Positions 1 to 8,944 are shown, numbered from the stretch's first letter. The stretch: 64,000 nt of DNA from Haladaptatus sp. R4 (GCF_001625445.1 NZ_LWHG01000021.1:434001-498000), one strand, 5' to 3'. Made by a program: numbers and translations. Notes: a model not told the origin generated them from the letters alone.

Positions 1-1
1 A

Positions 2-385
2 GTCGCCGACCGCGTGGACGAACTCGTCGATCAGCGACTCGCCACGGACGTGGCTCCCCGCGGCGACGGGCGGGACATCAACGTCAACGTCACGCTCGAA
101 GGCGCGGGAGCGGGAACGGCAAGCGCGCACGAGGAAGAAGAATCGTCGACGGTCAAGACGGAAGAGCACGTTCGTACGACGCCCACCGACGCGGGCCACG
201 CCGAAAACACGTGCCAACAATGTGGCGAATCGCTGGACGCGAACCACGTTTACTGCCCGAACTGTGGCGAGAAAGCCACACATCGCGTGTTCTGTGACTG
301 CGGTGACGAGCTGCGCTCCGATTGGGCGTTCTGCCCCGGGTGCGGCCGACGAACGCCGTCCGCTGACGTTTTAGACTCGTCGTAA
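2..385 (+). CDS. C-terminal part of a double zinc-ribbon regulator (CdrL-like), truncated by window edge
   Basis: The reading frame is open from the left edge, so only the last 127 residues are visible. The tail carries two zinc ribbons, CQQCGE...CPNCGE followed by CDCGDE...CPGCGR. An acidic Ser/Glu/Thr-rich linker precedes them. The gene sits directly upstream of the ribbon-helix-helix gene and ftsZ2. In haloarchaea this is the place of CdrL, a longer RHH protein with zinc ribbons that controls the cdrS-ftsZ2 operon. The RHH part that would confirm this lies outside the window, so the CdrL identity is inferred from the neighbourhood and the zinc ribbons. Its stop codon overlaps the first dyad of the downstream control region. 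Confidence 0.7.
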   Translation, partial: VADRVDELVDQRLATDVAPRGDGRDINVNVTLEGAGAGTASAHEEEESSTVKTEEHVRTTPTDAGHAENTCQQCGESLDANHVYCPNCGEKATHRVFCDCGDELRSDWAFCPGCGRRTPSADVLDSS

Positions 386-399
386 AACGATTGTTTTAC
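382..399. promoter_or_regulatory. Operator-like dyad 1 upstream of cdrS-ftsZ2
   Basis: GTAAAAC and its exact complement GTTTTAC flank a GATT centre. The site overlaps the stop codon of the upstream gene and lies just before the TATA-like element. The same architecture recurs at 444-463, which suggests binding of a dimeric RHH factor. The factor is inferred. Confidence 0.6.
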
Positions 400-410
400 A
401 AACGCCGTTA

Positions 411-419
411 ATTATATAT
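411..419 (+). promoter_or_regulatory. TATA-like element for cdrS-ftsZ2
   Basis: The string ATTATATAT is the only strong TATA-like run before the operon. It predicts initiation near 440-445, so dyad 2 would lie on the transcription start and the message would carry a leader of roughly 120 nt. Confidence 0.5.
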
Positions 420-443
420 GCCGTGGCTATGTGGATACTTCTA

Positions 444-463
444 CGTAAGACGATTGTCTTACG
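444..463. promoter_or_regulatory. Operator-like dyad 2
   Basis: CGTAAGAC and GTCTTACG are perfect 8-base arms around GATT. This is the best of the three dyads and sits where the TATA element predicts the transcription start, a position expected for repression. Confidence 0.65.
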
Positions 464-509
464 CCATCTGAATACGGCCGAAGCCGGGTGTCTCGGCCGC
501 TAAAACGGC

Positions 510-548
510 GTAAGACGGACGAAACAAAACTACCGCGTGTCGTCTTAC
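510..548. promoter_or_regulatory. Split dyad 3 (GTAAGAC...GTCTTAC)
   Basis: The same GTAAGAC half-site at 510-516 recurs inverted at 542-548, 25 bases apart, ending 19 bases before the cdrS ATG. It could be two half-sites read by the same factor as dyads 1 and 2. Confidence 0.5.
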
Positions 549-567
549 CAAACAAGGGGAACCAACT

Positions 568-747
568 ATGGAGCGCGTGACACTACGAATCCCAAAGCAA
601 CAAATCGAAGAAGTCGAACAGATGGTCGAAACCGGCGAATTCCCGAACCGCAGTGAAGCGATTCGGGCAGCAGTGCGGGATATGCTCAACGAGCATGAGA
701 ACGCCGGGACCGAGACCACGAACAAGCGCACGTGGGCCAAGGTATAA
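568..747 (+). CDS. cdrS: Ribbon-helix-helix regulator CdrS
   Basis: A 59-residue protein starting [20 protein letters not shown], a classic RHH domain: a short beta strand (residues 2-8) followed by two helices with the [14 protein letters not shown] segment. CdrS is known in haloarchaea as a short RHH regulator co-transcribed with ftsZ2 and needed for normal cell division. Here the stop is followed by three bases and then the ftsZ2 ATG, so the two genes are clearly one operon. The upstream dyads (382-548) are the natural sites for CdrS/CdrL control. The gene is short enough to be missed by usual length cut-offs. Confidence 0.92.
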   Translation: MERVTLRIPKQQIEEVEQMVETGEFPNRSEAIRAAVRDMLNEHENAGTETTNKRTWAKV

Positions 748-750
748 TCG

Positions 751-1938
751 ATGCAGGATATCGTTCAAGAAGCGCTGGAAAACGCCGAAAGCGAGCAGCG
801 TGAGATGGAAGCAGTGGACACGGGCGACGAGTTCGGCGACCCACGAATCGTCATCGTCGGCTGTGGTGGTGCGGGCAATAACACCATCAACCGACTGTAT
901 AACATCGGCGTCGATGGCGCTGACACGGTTGCCATCAACACCGACAAACAACATTTGAAGATGATCGAAGCCGACACGAAAATCCTCGTCGGCAAATCCC
1001 TCACGTCCGGTCTCGGCGCGGGTGGCGACCCCTCGATGGGCGAGCGTGCGACCGAGATGGCACAGGGAACGGTCAAGGAAGTGCTCGGCGACGCCGACCT
1101 CGTCTTCGTGACCGCAGGCATGGGTGGTGGCACCGGCACTGGCGCGGCACCAGTCGTCGCAAAAATCGCCAAAGAGCAGGGTGCAATCGTCGTGGGGATG
1201 GTCTCCACGCCGTTCAACGTCGAGCGTGCCCGCACGGTGAAGGCCGAGGAAGGGCTGGAGAAACTCCGCAACGAAGCGGACTCCATCATCGTCCTCGACA
1301 ACAACCGACTGCTCGATTACGTCCCGAACCTCCCGATCGGCAAGGCGTTCTCGGTCATGGACCAGATCATCGCCGAAACCGTCAAGGGGATTTCGGAGAC
1401 GATCACACAGCCGTCGCTCATCAACCTCGACTACGCGGACATGTCCACCATCATGAATCAGGGCGGCGTCGCCGTGATGCTCGTCGGTGAGACACAGGAC
1501 AAGAACAAGAGCGACGAAGTGGTGCGCGACGCGATGAACCACCCGCTTCTCGACGTGGACTATCGCGGCGCATCCGGCGGTCTCGTCCACATCACGGGCG
1601 GTCCCGACCTGACGCTCAAAGAGGCAGAGGGCATCGCGGCCAACATCACCGAACGGCTCGAAGCGGACGCCAACGTAATCTGGGGCGCTCGCATTCAGGA
1701 GAACTACAAGAACAAGGTTCGTGTCATGGCCATCATGACCGGCGTCCAGAGCGCACAGGTGCTCGGCCCGACGACACAGAAACAGGCCGACCGCTCCCGA
1801 CAGAAGATGCGCGACGTCGACGCACAGTCGTACGATAGCGGTAACGACCAGTCCGAAGGGCGCAAAACGTTCGGCGCTCAGAGCGACGGCGGCCGGAGCG
1901 AACTGGAGAAGAACAACGGCCTCGACGTTATCCGATAA
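751..1938 (+). CDS. ftsZ2: Cell division tubulin homologue FtsZ2
   Basis: A 395-residue tubulin-superfamily GTPase that polymerises into the mid-cell ring. The tubulin signature GGGTGTG is at residues 125-131, the nucleotide-binding GCGGAGNN at about 38-45, and the T7-loop catalytic motif NLDYAD at 225-230. The polar tail ends in a short hydrophobic GLDVIR motif typical of this subfamily. Haloarchaea have two division FtsZ proteins: FtsZ1 scaffolds and FtsZ2 drives constriction. Linkage to cdrS identifies this copy as FtsZ2. Nothing suggests loss of function. Confidence 0.95.
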   Translation: MQDIVQEALENAESEQREMEAVDTGDEFGDPRIVIVGCGGAGNNTINRLYNIGVDGADTVAINTDKQHLKMIEADTKILVGKSLTSGLGAGGDPSMGERATEMAQGTVKEVLGDADLVFVTAGMGGGTGTGAAPVVAKIAKEQGAIVVGMVSTPFNVERARTVKAEEGLEKLRNEADSIIVLDNNRLLDYVPNLPIGKAFSVMDQIIAETVKGISETITQPSLINLDYADMSTIMNQGGVAVMLVGETQDKNKSDEVVRDAMNHPLLDVDYRGASGGLVHITGGPDLTLKEAEGIAANITERLEADANVIWGARIQENYKNKVRVMAIMTGVQSAQVLGPTTQKQADRSRQKMRDVDAQSYDSGNDQSEGRKTFGAQSDGGRSELEKNNGLDVIR

Positions 1939-1950
1939 CTGCTTCGCCTC

Positions 1951-1976
1951 ATTTATTCTCGTTTTCTTCTGTTCTC
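1951..1976. terminator. T-rich stretch between convergent genes
   Basis: The run from TTTATTC to TTTTCTTCTGTTC follows ftsZ2 and ends at the stop of the convergent propeller gene. Archaeal termination needs only U-rich tracts, so this is a plausible ftsZ2 terminator. Confidence 0.4.
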
Positions 1977-3180
1977 AGTGCAACGCCAGCAAGTGGTACG
2001 ATTCTTCCCCCGTCTGCGCGACGACGTACAACACGCCGTCATCGAGCACGGGACCGGGACCAACACGACCGTGGAACGCTTTCTCGAACCTGAGTGCGGG
2101 TCCGCCCGAGAGCCCTCCCGTCGATGGCGTCGGGTCGAAAGCGAACAGTTTGTCGCCACCGACGAAGAGCGTATCACGACCGAGAACGGGCGCAGTATAG
2201 CGCCAGTTACCCGTATCCCGTTTCCAGAGTTGGTCGCCGGATTCGAGGTCGATGGCGCGTAATCCGCCAGTTCCCGACGCGTAGAGATGTTTCCCGACTG
2301 CGAGTCCGCCGTTCGCCCACCCGGTCTCGACGTGCCAATCGACGTTCAACCGTGGCGTGCGCTCGGTTCGGATTCCGTACGTCTTACTGTCGAGACAGTT
2401 GACGTAGATGCCGTCCGTATCGGCCGTTGGCGGTGCCTGTGGTTTCGAAGGTAGTTTCCACTCCGCGTACCCGGTTCTGTCTCTGTCGAGCGAGTACAGT
2501 TTCCCGGCCTCGGTCGTGACCGTCAAGCCCGTCATACTGCACAGTGGCGACCCGAGAATGGTACCGAACAGGCGACGGGACCACGCGATATCGCCCGTCT
2601 TCGCATCGACTCGGTAGACGGTTTCACCGACCGGGACGTAAAGCTGTTTACCGCCAGCGGTCGCCGGTGACTGAACCACTCCGCGGGCGTCGAACGTCCG
2701 TTTCCATTTCGTCTCACCGGTTTTCGCGTCCAGTGCGAGAAGACGGTCGCTGTCTCCCACGTACACCGTTCCGTCGCGGACGAGTGGCGTCGAATACGGG
2801 TCGATTTCCTTCGTCCACAGTTTGCTGCCGTCTCGAACGTCGTACACTTCGAGTCGGCCCGGAATCGAAAGGAAGAGCCGACCGTTCGAAACGATCGGTT
2901 CGTCGTACATCAACTGCGGAACTTCGACACGCCACCGCTCCGAGACACCATCGACGGGGGCCTTTCCGTCGCTGATGCTTCGGGTATTACTGGCATTGCA
3001 GCCAAAACTCGACCACTCGCCGTTTGCACCGTAAATGTGTCTCGTGGGGTCCGGTTGTTCGTCCACACCCGCTTTCGGCGGGTCGTCGGCTTTCGTCATA
3101 CATCCGGTAAACATCGTGGTTATGCCGAGGGCGAGAAACGTCCGTCGGGAGGGCATATTCTCCGTGTTGATCAGTGACAT
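1975..3180 (-). CDS. PQQ-type beta-propeller lipoprotein
   Basis: The 401-residue product begins with a Tat signal (SRRTFLALG) leading to a lipobox-like FTGC, so it is probably exported folded and anchored by a lipid. The body has repeated propeller blades with motifs such as VYVGDSDRLLALDAKTGETKW and LYSLD, the PQQ/BamB-like family. These proteins bind cofactors or act as scaffolds; a catalytic role cannot be assigned. Two starts are possible (3180 or 3156); the second leaves a more usual short n-region. A second, larger propeller lies at 10206-12308. Confidence 0.82.
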   Translation of the reverse strand: MSLINTENMPSRRTFLALGITTMFTGCMTKADDPPKAGVDEQPDPTRHIYGANGEWSSFGCNASNTRSISDGKAPVDGVSERWRVEVPQLMYDEPIVSNGRLFLSIPGRLEVYDVRDGSKLWTKEIDPYSTPLVRDGTVYVGDSDRLLALDAKTGETKWKRTFDARGVVQSPATAGGKQLYVPVGETVYRVDAKTGDIAWSRRLFGTILGSPLCSMTGLTVTTEAGKLYSLDRDRTGYAEWKLPSKPQAPPTADTDGIYVNCLDSKTYGIRTERTPRLNVDWHVETGWANGGLAVGKHLYASGTGGLRAIDLESGDQLWKRDTGNWRYTAPVLGRDTLFVGGDKLFAFDPTPSTGGLSGGPALRFEKAFHGRVGPGPVLDDGVLYVVAQTGEESYHLLALH

Positions 3181-3415
3181 AATAAGTTTTCTCTGGCGTC
3201 ACGACGGATCGAAATTGCATATCGTCGGTCGCCTCTCGATTGTCAACACCCATCCTATTAAATGACAGTGGGTTGGCGTTAAATCACGTGCCATCGCTCA
3301 CCGTCGGGCACCGAAGCGTGTACGACACACGGGAGACGGAGTGAAAACAGTGAACTGAGAACCGGATTCGGTCCGTGTCAATCACCGTTTGGGAAGTGGT
3401 CGAGATGAAGTCGAA

Positions 3416-4384
3416 TTACACCGCGTGGATCGCCTCCACGAGCGCACATTTCCGACAGACGTCCCGCGTCGTGGCCGCACCACAGCGTTCACACTCGTTG
3501 AGTTCGCGCTTTCCTTCACCCGCGCCGAATTCGTCCGCCGCGAGTTTGGCGAGTTCCTCGTAGCCAGCCATGATGGAATGGCGCGTCCCCGGGTGATTCT
3601 CTTCGAGTGAGAGCATCAATTTCTGAATCTCGCCGCGGTACGCCTCGCTGGAATGGGGACATTCGGTGATGTGTGCCGGGAGGTTTTCCAGGTGTGCGTA
3701 CAGTGCGACTTCCTTTTCCGGCACGTCACGCAGCGGTTTCGCTCGGGGGACGAACTCGTCCTGTTCGCTTCGTTCGTCGAATCCCGCCAGACTCGCGTCG
3801 AAATGCTTTGCGACCTGTGCGACGTCCCCTTCGAGGAAGTTCATCAGTGCGGTTTCGGCTTCGTCGTCGAGGTTGTGCCCGGTGAGGAGTTTGTCCGCAC
3901 CGTACTCCTCGGCGTACTTCGAGAGCAGGTCGCGGCGGAAGACGCCACAGTACGCACAGGCGGCCATGCTTTCTGGGTCCTTTTGAACCACGTCGTCCAT
4001 CCGGAGGTCGAACTCCTCCTCGTAGGAGACGACCTCGTGGCGGATATCGAGGTCGTCGGTGAGTTCGAGACAGGCGTCCAAGCTCTTGTCCCGATATCCC
4101 TCGATCCCCTCGTGAATCGTCAGCGCCAGGAGTTCGATCCGCGGGTCCTCGGCGAACGTGTCGTGGAGGATCTTCGTGAGGACGACGCTGTCCTTGCCAC
4201 CCGACAATCCGATGAGCCACACTTGGGGGTCGTCCGGTGTCGCCGAAGCGGGCAAGAGGTCGTCGTCACGGATGCGTCGACGGAGTCGTTTCTCGACCGA
4301 CCGGCAGAAGTGGTCGTCACAGAGGTGAAGCCCCGAATACGCGGCGTGCATCACCGCCTCTCGGTCGCACTTATCGCAGTCCAT
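3416..4384 (-). CDS. ncsA: tRNA 2-thiolation enzyme NcsA (Ncs6/TtuA family)
   Basis: A 322-residue PP-loop ATPase that activates the wobble uridine of tRNA for sulfur insertion. The N terminus has zinc ligands CDKC and CDDHFC. The ATP-binding SGGKDS lies near residue 59. The catalytic-type cysteines are in CAYCGVFRR, and a C-terminal zinc ribbon (CERC...CRKC) completes the TtuA/NcsA layout. In Haloferax NcsA works with the ubiquitin-like SAMP2 and its E1 enzyme UbaA; a UbaA gene is also in this window at 55993-56811. The length is normal for the family. Confidence 0.93.
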   Translation of the reverse strand: MDCDKCDREAVMHAAYSGLHLCDDHFCRSVEKRLRRRIRDDDLLPASATPDDPQVWLIGLSGGKDSVVLTKILHDTFAEDPRIELLALTIHEGIEGYRDKSLDACLELTDDLDIRHEVVSYEEEFDLRMDDVVQKDPESMAACAYCGVFRRDLLSKYAEEYGADKLLTGHNLDDEAETALMNFLEGDVAQVAKHFDASLAGFDERSEQDEFVPRAKPLRDVPEKEVALYAHLENLPAHITECPHSSEAYRGEIQKLMLSLEENHPGTRHSIMAGYEELAKLAADEFGAGEGKRELNECERCGAATTRDVCRKCALVEAIHAV

Positions 4385-4610
4385 TACGTGTCGCTTTCGT
4401 CGCGGGCCGTTTCACGGTTTCGCTCCGGTATAAATCGAATACTGCGATAGTAAATCGGCATGTTCGTCGTCGGCCCAAGACGAAAGCGGAGAGACGGACG
4501 GTACCCGCGCGCCGACGGGAACTTCCCCGCCGATAATCGGCCGCCACGCCGTTTTCAGTGATGTCAATACGAAATTAAGTAGCGGGGTACCAATTTATTT
4601 CTAGCGAATA

Positions 4611-4620
4611 AGTATAAATT
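4611..4620 (+). promoter_or_regulatory. TATA-like element
   Basis: GTATAAATTT stands in a strongly AT-rich stretch (4590-4633) and predicts a start near 4640, about 15 bases before the ATG of the secreted protein at 4657. Confidence 0.45.
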
Positions 4621-4656
4621 TATATTCTGTATAGCTGTATCCGGGTCAAAATACCG

Positions 4657-5556
4657 ATGACGGATACCAACCGTACTGACCGACGATCGAGTTTCAATCG
4701 ACGCTCGTACCTGAAGGCGATCGGAGCGACGGGCGCTCTGACGTTCGGAAGTGGAGTGGCCGGCGCGATGTCGTCACCGACCGACTACGTGTACGTTCCG
4801 CACGGGAAGAGAGTGCGGACGGAGAAGGTGGTCGCACACGAGGATACGAATCGAACGGTGTCTCCTGCCGACGTTGCGACGATGCAATCAGAGCCGGAAG
4901 TGACGTCACAGAAAAACCCCGAAGTTCCCGACGTCCACGAGTGGCTCGCGTACACGCTCGGAACGTACAACTCCAACGATGGAAACGGGTTCAAGCGATA
5001 TCAGGGATACTTCGTCGTTCCCACGTCGCCGCCCACCTCGGGCGACGTCGACTTCCTCTTCCCGGCGTTCGAGGACGCCGATTACACGACCATCGTACAG
5101 CCGGTCCTCCAGTGGGACTGGGGTTCCTACACCGACCAGTGGACGTACTCGGCGTGGTGGGGTCCGGACAGCAGCGGCGCGTACCACCACGGACCGGTCA
5201 AGCCAGCCGACCCCGGCGACACGCTGTACGGCTACATGAACGTCGGCAGTTCGAGCGGCGGTCAGTGGTACATCGAGATGCAGAACGTGGATAAAGGCAC
5301 CTCGTCCAGCGTTTACTCGGACGACCTCTCGCTCGATTTCACGCACGCGTTTACAACACTTGAAGTCGCAGCCTACAACTGGGGACGCTGTGACCAGCTT
5401 CCGGGATACACGACGTTCTACAACCAGGTCTTCGAGAACTTCGCGGGACAGAGCGTCGGCGTGAATTGGAGCGGGATCGTCAACTCGAACGCGCAGTGTG
5501 ACGTCAGCGCGACGGCGAGTTCGTCGAGCGAGACGACGATTCACACACCGAACTGA
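4657..5556 (+). CDS. Tat-exported protein, possible G1-peptidase/concanavalin-like fold
   Basis: A 299-residue protein with a twin-arginine signal (NRRSYLKAIGATGAL) and an AGA-like cleavage region near residue 38. The mature part is rich in Trp, Tyr, Ser and Gly. From residue 110 it shows a beta-sandwich-like pattern, with IVQPVLQWDWGS and later TTLEVAAYNWGRC. The spacing of a Gln in a strand and a Glu in an LE-V strand followed by a LPGYTTFYN segment recalls eqolisin (G1) glutamic peptidases and neprosin-like folds. This is pattern similarity only. It could instead be a non-catalytic lectin-like protein. The gene stands alone behind its own strong promoter. Confidence 0.5.
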   Translation: MTDTNRTDRRSSFNRRSYLKAIGATGALTFGSGVAGAMSSPTDYVYVPHGKRVRTEKVVAHEDTNRTVSPADVATMQSEPEVTSQKNPEVPDVHEWLAYTLGTYNSNDGNGFKRYQGYFVVPTSPPTSGDVDFLFPAFEDADYTTIVQPVLQWDWGSYTDQWTYSAWWGPDSSGAYHHGPVKPADPGDTLYGYMNVGSSSGGQWYIEMQNVDKGTSSSVYSDDLSLDFTHAFTTLEVAAYNWGRCDQLPGYTTFYNQVFENFAGQSVGVNWSGIVNSNAQCDVSATASSSSETTIHTPN

Positions 5557-5771
5557 TCCGCCGAGGATACAGTTCGAGCTGCGAACGTATTTTTGCGGTC
5601 CGAGATTATCTGGGACAAGTATTTTTCGATACGATTCCGGCTCCATGGCAAAACAGGCAAGTAAATGCGACCAATACGCTTAGATAACGTCACAGAACCG
5701 GCACTGAGAAGGGGCTCGAATGGCACCGTTCCGGTACGTGTCACTCGATAGCCGTTTGCTGATAGTAAACC

Positions 5772-6350
5772 ATGAAAATTGAACGCGAAACAATAATCAT
5801 CCTGCTGCTAATAGCCTTGGTGCTTGCACCGGTTTGGTATTTCTCGCTCGCAGCTGGCGAGGAGAAATCCCCGGTCGTCCTTAGCAGCAACAAGGGAAGT
5901 ATTGCACCAAACGAAACGTTCCTGCCGACACCAGTAGAGGTCGGCGAGTTCGCTGCCGGTGTGGTCTCGTGGGCCGCACTGTTCGTCCTCGTCGGGATGT
6001 TATATTACACGAATCGATTCATCCGAGTTATCGGTCGGTCGAGCGGTTCGATAGCGACGGATGGGGGAATAAATCTCAACCTCCCATCGTACTTGACCAG
6101 CGATGGCCGATGGATCGCGGACTTCTGGCCCGCAGAGTATAGCACACCCGGCATCATCGGGATAGCACTCACGGCGTGGTCCACGGTCGTGTTTGCTGCT
6201 CTCTTCGGACTGGAAACGTTCGGCTATGCACGGACACAGTTCCTCGGCATCTACGCTGGTATGATGTTTCTCTCGATCGGCGCGATGACTGCTATCTACA
6301 CGACGTGGTTCATTCCGGATATGGTCGTGGTCGAGGACCGCAGTCACTGA
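5772..6350 (+). CDS. Membrane protein of the cytochrome bc cluster
   Basis: A 192-residue protein with about four hydrophobic segments (residues 8-26, 62-82, 126-146, 154-176). There is no cofactor motif. It opens a tight gene run with the Rieske and cytochrome b genes (26 bases to the next ATG), which implies a structural or assembly role in the complex. I do not recognise a characterised family; haloarchaeal bc clusters commonly contain such uncharacterised membrane proteins. Confidence 0.7.
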   Translation: MKIERETIIILLLIALVLAPVWYFSLAAGEEKSPVVLSSNKGSIAPNETFLPTPVEVGEFAAGVVSWAALFVLVGMLYYTNRFIRVIGRSSGSIATDGGINLNLPSYLTSDGRWIADFWPAEYSTPGIIGIALTAWSTVVFAALFGLETFGYARTQFLGIYAGMMFLSIGAMTAIYTTWFIPDMVVVEDRSH

Positions 6351-6376
6351 ATGGAACAAAACAGGAAATCTGAACA

Positions 6377-7063
6377 ATGACCAACGACGATTCCAACAAA
6401 CCAACGGACGGATCGAACGAAGAAAACGAGGTGCCCGACGAGCGGCAAGGAAAGCTCGTCGAGCGCGAAGAGGGTGGGTACGAATACCAACCGCCGGAAA
6501 TGTCGCGACGAGCAGTCGCGACGTGGCTCGCAGGTATCGGTGGCGCTGCCGCAGTCGGCAGCATCGCCGTGAGCGCCGTCGCAGCGCTGTCGGATGCCGG
6601 TGTCGGTGCTTCGCGTGAGAACGTCTACGTAAAGGGAACCCACCTCGTGGACGAAAACGGCAAACGAATCGGCATCGATACCCTCAAGGAAGGATCCGGG
6701 GACGAAAAAGTCGTACTCCCGGAAGCCGAGAAGGGTAAGCCGCTCGAAACGGGTGACGCACCGACCCTACTGGTCCGTTTCTCCGAGTCGAAGTACAAAA
6801 AACCGACCAACGTCGACGGAACGGTCAAGGGATACGCCGCGTATTCGATGGTCTGTACCCACGAGGGATGTCTCGTCTCGCAACGGGAAGGAGACGGTTT
6901 CAAATGTCCGTGCCACAACAGCGTGTACGACCCGCTCAAGGGTGCGGAAGTCACCGGCGGACCCGCACCACGCGCGCTTCCGCAACTCCCCATCGGAGTC
7001 AGTAAAGACGGAAAGCTACTCGTCGCCACCGGGCCGTTCGACGGCCCAATCGGACCACAGTAA
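6377..7063 (+). CDS. Rieske iron-sulfur protein
   Basis: A 228-residue protein with a charged N-terminal tail, one membrane anchor after a twin-arginine-like RRAVATWLAG (residues about 45-70), and a Rieske domain. The [2Fe-2S] ligands are in CTHEGC and CPCHNS, separated by a short loop, and PAPRALPQLP closes the fold. It should pass electrons from quinol to an external carrier, here probably the halocyanin encoded at 9378-10052. The gene ends 11 bases before the cytochrome b ATG. Confidence 0.93.
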   Translation: MTNDDSNKPTDGSNEENEVPDERQGKLVEREEGGYEYQPPEMSRRAVATWLAGIGGAAAVGSIAVSAVAALSDAGVGASRENVYVKGTHLVDENGKRIGIDTLKEGSGDEKVVLPEAEKGKPLETGDAPTLLVRFSESKYKKPTNVDGTVKGYAAYSMVCTHEGCLVSQREGDGFKCPCHNSVYDPLKGAEVTGGPAPRALPQLPIGVSKDGKLLVATGPFDGPIGPQ

Positions 7064-7074
7064 CGGAGAAAGCA

Positions 7075-8457
7075 ATGTTAGATCCATGGAAAAAACGAGA
7101 CCGGAAATCGGCTAACGATCAATACGCGGGTAGTCGCGTCTACACCTGGTTGGACGACCGACTCGACCTGCAGGACGGAATGTTGGGTAAGGCCTTCCCC
7201 GAGGACAAGTACGGGTCGTTCCTCCTCGGAGAGGTTGCGTTGTTTTCGTTCGTGCTCCTCTCGCTGACTGGGACGTTCCTCGGACTTCTGTACGCGCCCG
7301 TGGCAACGAAGGGAATGGAGTACTCGGGACAGGTACAGTCCTACACTGGAAAAACCCTCCCCGGTGCGTTCGCATCCGTCCTCCGAATCAGCTACGACAT
7401 CCGTCTCGGGATGTACTTCCGGATGATGCATCACTGGGCCGCGTACTTGTTCATCGCGGCCATCGCGCTCCACATGTTCCGGGTCTTCTTCAGCGGCGTC
7501 TACCGCAACCCACGTGAACTGAACTGGGTGGTCGGCAGCCTTCTGCTCCTGTTGGCGCTGGGCGAAGGGTTCCTCGGTTACTCGCTCCCGTACGACAACT
7601 TCAGCAAGACGGCGACTTCGATCGGGTTCGAAATCACGAATACCATACCGGTCATCGGTGGACAGTTAGTGAAGTTGCTCTTCGGTGGGGGCTTCCCCAG
7701 CAACGCGGACGTCGTGTTACCGCGGATATTCTTCCTCCACGTGTTCCTGCTTCCGGCGGCCATCGCCGCGCTCATCGCGGTGCACATGGGACTGCTGATT
7801 CGTCAGAAGCACACGGAACAGCGTAGTGCGAGGGACGAAGTCGACGAGATCGAGGACAAGGACGACAAGAGCATCGTCGCCGGCGTCCCGCTCGTTCCGA
7901 ACCAGGCCGCGATGACGGTGATCGTCTTCTCGTTCACCACGGCGGTCATCTCGTTCATGGCGGCATTGTTCCCCATCCAGCGGATCGCCATCACCGGTCC
8001 GGCGGACCCGCTCTCCACCCCACCCGGTGTGGTTCCGGCGTGGTTCTTGATGTGGGTGTACGGTATCCTCAAGGTCGTCCCGAGTGGTCTGGGGTCGCTC
8101 GGCCGATTCCTCGGCGGTGTCATCATCCCGACGATCATCATCGGCGTCCTAGTGATCTGGCCGTTCATCGACCGGAGCACGGAACAGATCACCTTCGCGG
8201 TGAACCCGCTCGACCGTCCGGCACCGACAGCGGTCGGTGTCGCGGCGATCACGTTCATCAACCTGACGTCGCTGGCCGGGATGAACTCGCAGATCGCGGA
8301 GACGTTCGATACCACGATCGGCGCGCTCGGAACGCCGCTCCTCGTCCTCGTCGTCGTGGTGCCGATCCTGTACGGACTCATCGTCTACTTCATGCTCCGT
8401 CGCCGACTGGAGCGAAAGGGTAAGACGACGGCGGCACAGATACAACCCGGAGATTAA
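7075..8457 (+). CDS. Cytochrome b of a haloarchaeal bc-type complex
   Basis: A 460-residue polytopic membrane protein. Two His pairs on opposite helices for the b hemes are visible (MHHWAAYLF with ALHMF, and FFLHVFLLP with VHMGLLIRQ), as is the quinol-site segment GYSLPYDNFS. The N-terminal half is the b6-like four-helix core. A charged loop (EVDEIEDKDDK) leads to a C-terminal half with further helices, so b6-like and subunit-IV-like parts are joined in one chain. Together with the Rieske protein it makes a proton-translocating quinol oxidoreductase. Confidence 0.93.
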   Translation: MLDPWKKRDRKSANDQYAGSRVYTWLDDRLDLQDGMLGKAFPEDKYGSFLLGEVALFSFVLLSLTGTFLGLLYAPVATKGMEYSGQVQSYTGKTLPGAFASVLRISYDIRLGMYFRMMHHWAAYLFIAAIALHMFRVFFSGVYRNPRELNWVVGSLLLLLALGEGFLGYSLPYDNFSKTATSIGFEITNTIPVIGGQLVKLLFGGGFPSNADVVLPRIFFLHVFLLPAAIAALIAVHMGLLIRQKHTEQRSARDEVDEIEDKDDKSIVAGVPLVPNQAAMTVIVFSFTTAVISFMAALFPIQRIAITGPADPLSTPPGVVPAWFLMWVYGILKVVPSGLGSLGRFLGGVIIPTIIIGVLVIWPFIDRSTEQITFAVNPLDRPAPTAVGVAAITFINLTSLAGMNSQIAETFDTTIGALGTPLLVLVVVVPILYGLIVYFMLRRRLERKGKTTAAQIQPGD

Positions 8458-8460
8458 CCG

Positions 8461-8646
8461 ATGGCAGTCGCTCTCCCACCACGACAGTATCGCGTGGTCG
8501 ATTGGGGGTCGAAACTGGTCGGTATCGTCGCCCTCGCAGCGGGGTTAGAACATCTCTTCGGGTCGCTCTCGATACCGGTTGCGATACTGGGATTCATCAT
8601 CGGCATCGCAACCGTCTTCATCGACGTCGACGGAACCGACGCGTAA
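8461..8646 (+). CDS. Small membrane protein of the bc operon
   Basis: A 61-residue protein with two hydrophobic segments (residues 19-30 and 37-54). It starts four bases after the cytochrome b stop codon region, so it is surely co-transcribed. It is probably a small accessory subunit of the complex; no characterised family is recognised. Confidence 0.7.
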   Translation: MAVALPPRQYRVVDWGSKLVGIVALAAGLEHLFGSLSIPVAILGFIIGIATVFIDVDGTDA

Positions 8647-8650
8647 CTAT

Positions 8651-8944
8651 TCAGCTGTTTTCGGAAACGGACAACACTTGTCGAATACGAACTCCGACGA
8701 GCCACAGCACACAGCAGCCGAGAATGACGATACCGACGATTCCGGTGAGGCTCGACACGAAGAACAACTGTGCGCTGAGGATCGCTTTTCCGGTGTATTC
8801 GATAGCGACGCCCGATGCCGCGATGAGAAACGAGACTCCCCAGAGCGCGATACCGGCGATAGCTATCGCCGCGATTCGTGGGTGGACGAACCGATCCAGA
8901 AACGAGTCCGGATTCGATTCCGCGGAGTCGTCATCAGCAGACAT
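8651..8944 (-). CDS. Small two- to three-helix membrane protein
   Basis: A 97-residue protein with an acidic, Ser-rich N terminus (MSADDDSAESNPDSFLD) followed by three hydrophobic stretches (residues about 25-45, 52-70, 70-88). It is convergent to the bc operon, four bases apart. Codon use and the acidic leader look like a real haloarchaeal gene. Function unknown. Confidence 0.6.
   Translation of the reverse strand: MSADDDSAESNPDSFLDRFVHPRIAAIAIAGIALWGVSFLIAASGVAIEYTGKAILSAQLFFVSSLTGIVGIVILGCCVLWLVGVRIRQVLSVSENS

Noticed and set aside
583-1590. Long open frame antisense to cdrS-ftsZ2
   Set aside because: It is a shadow of ftsZ2 in GC-rich DNA; the translation is His/Arg/Val-rich with no recognisable domain.
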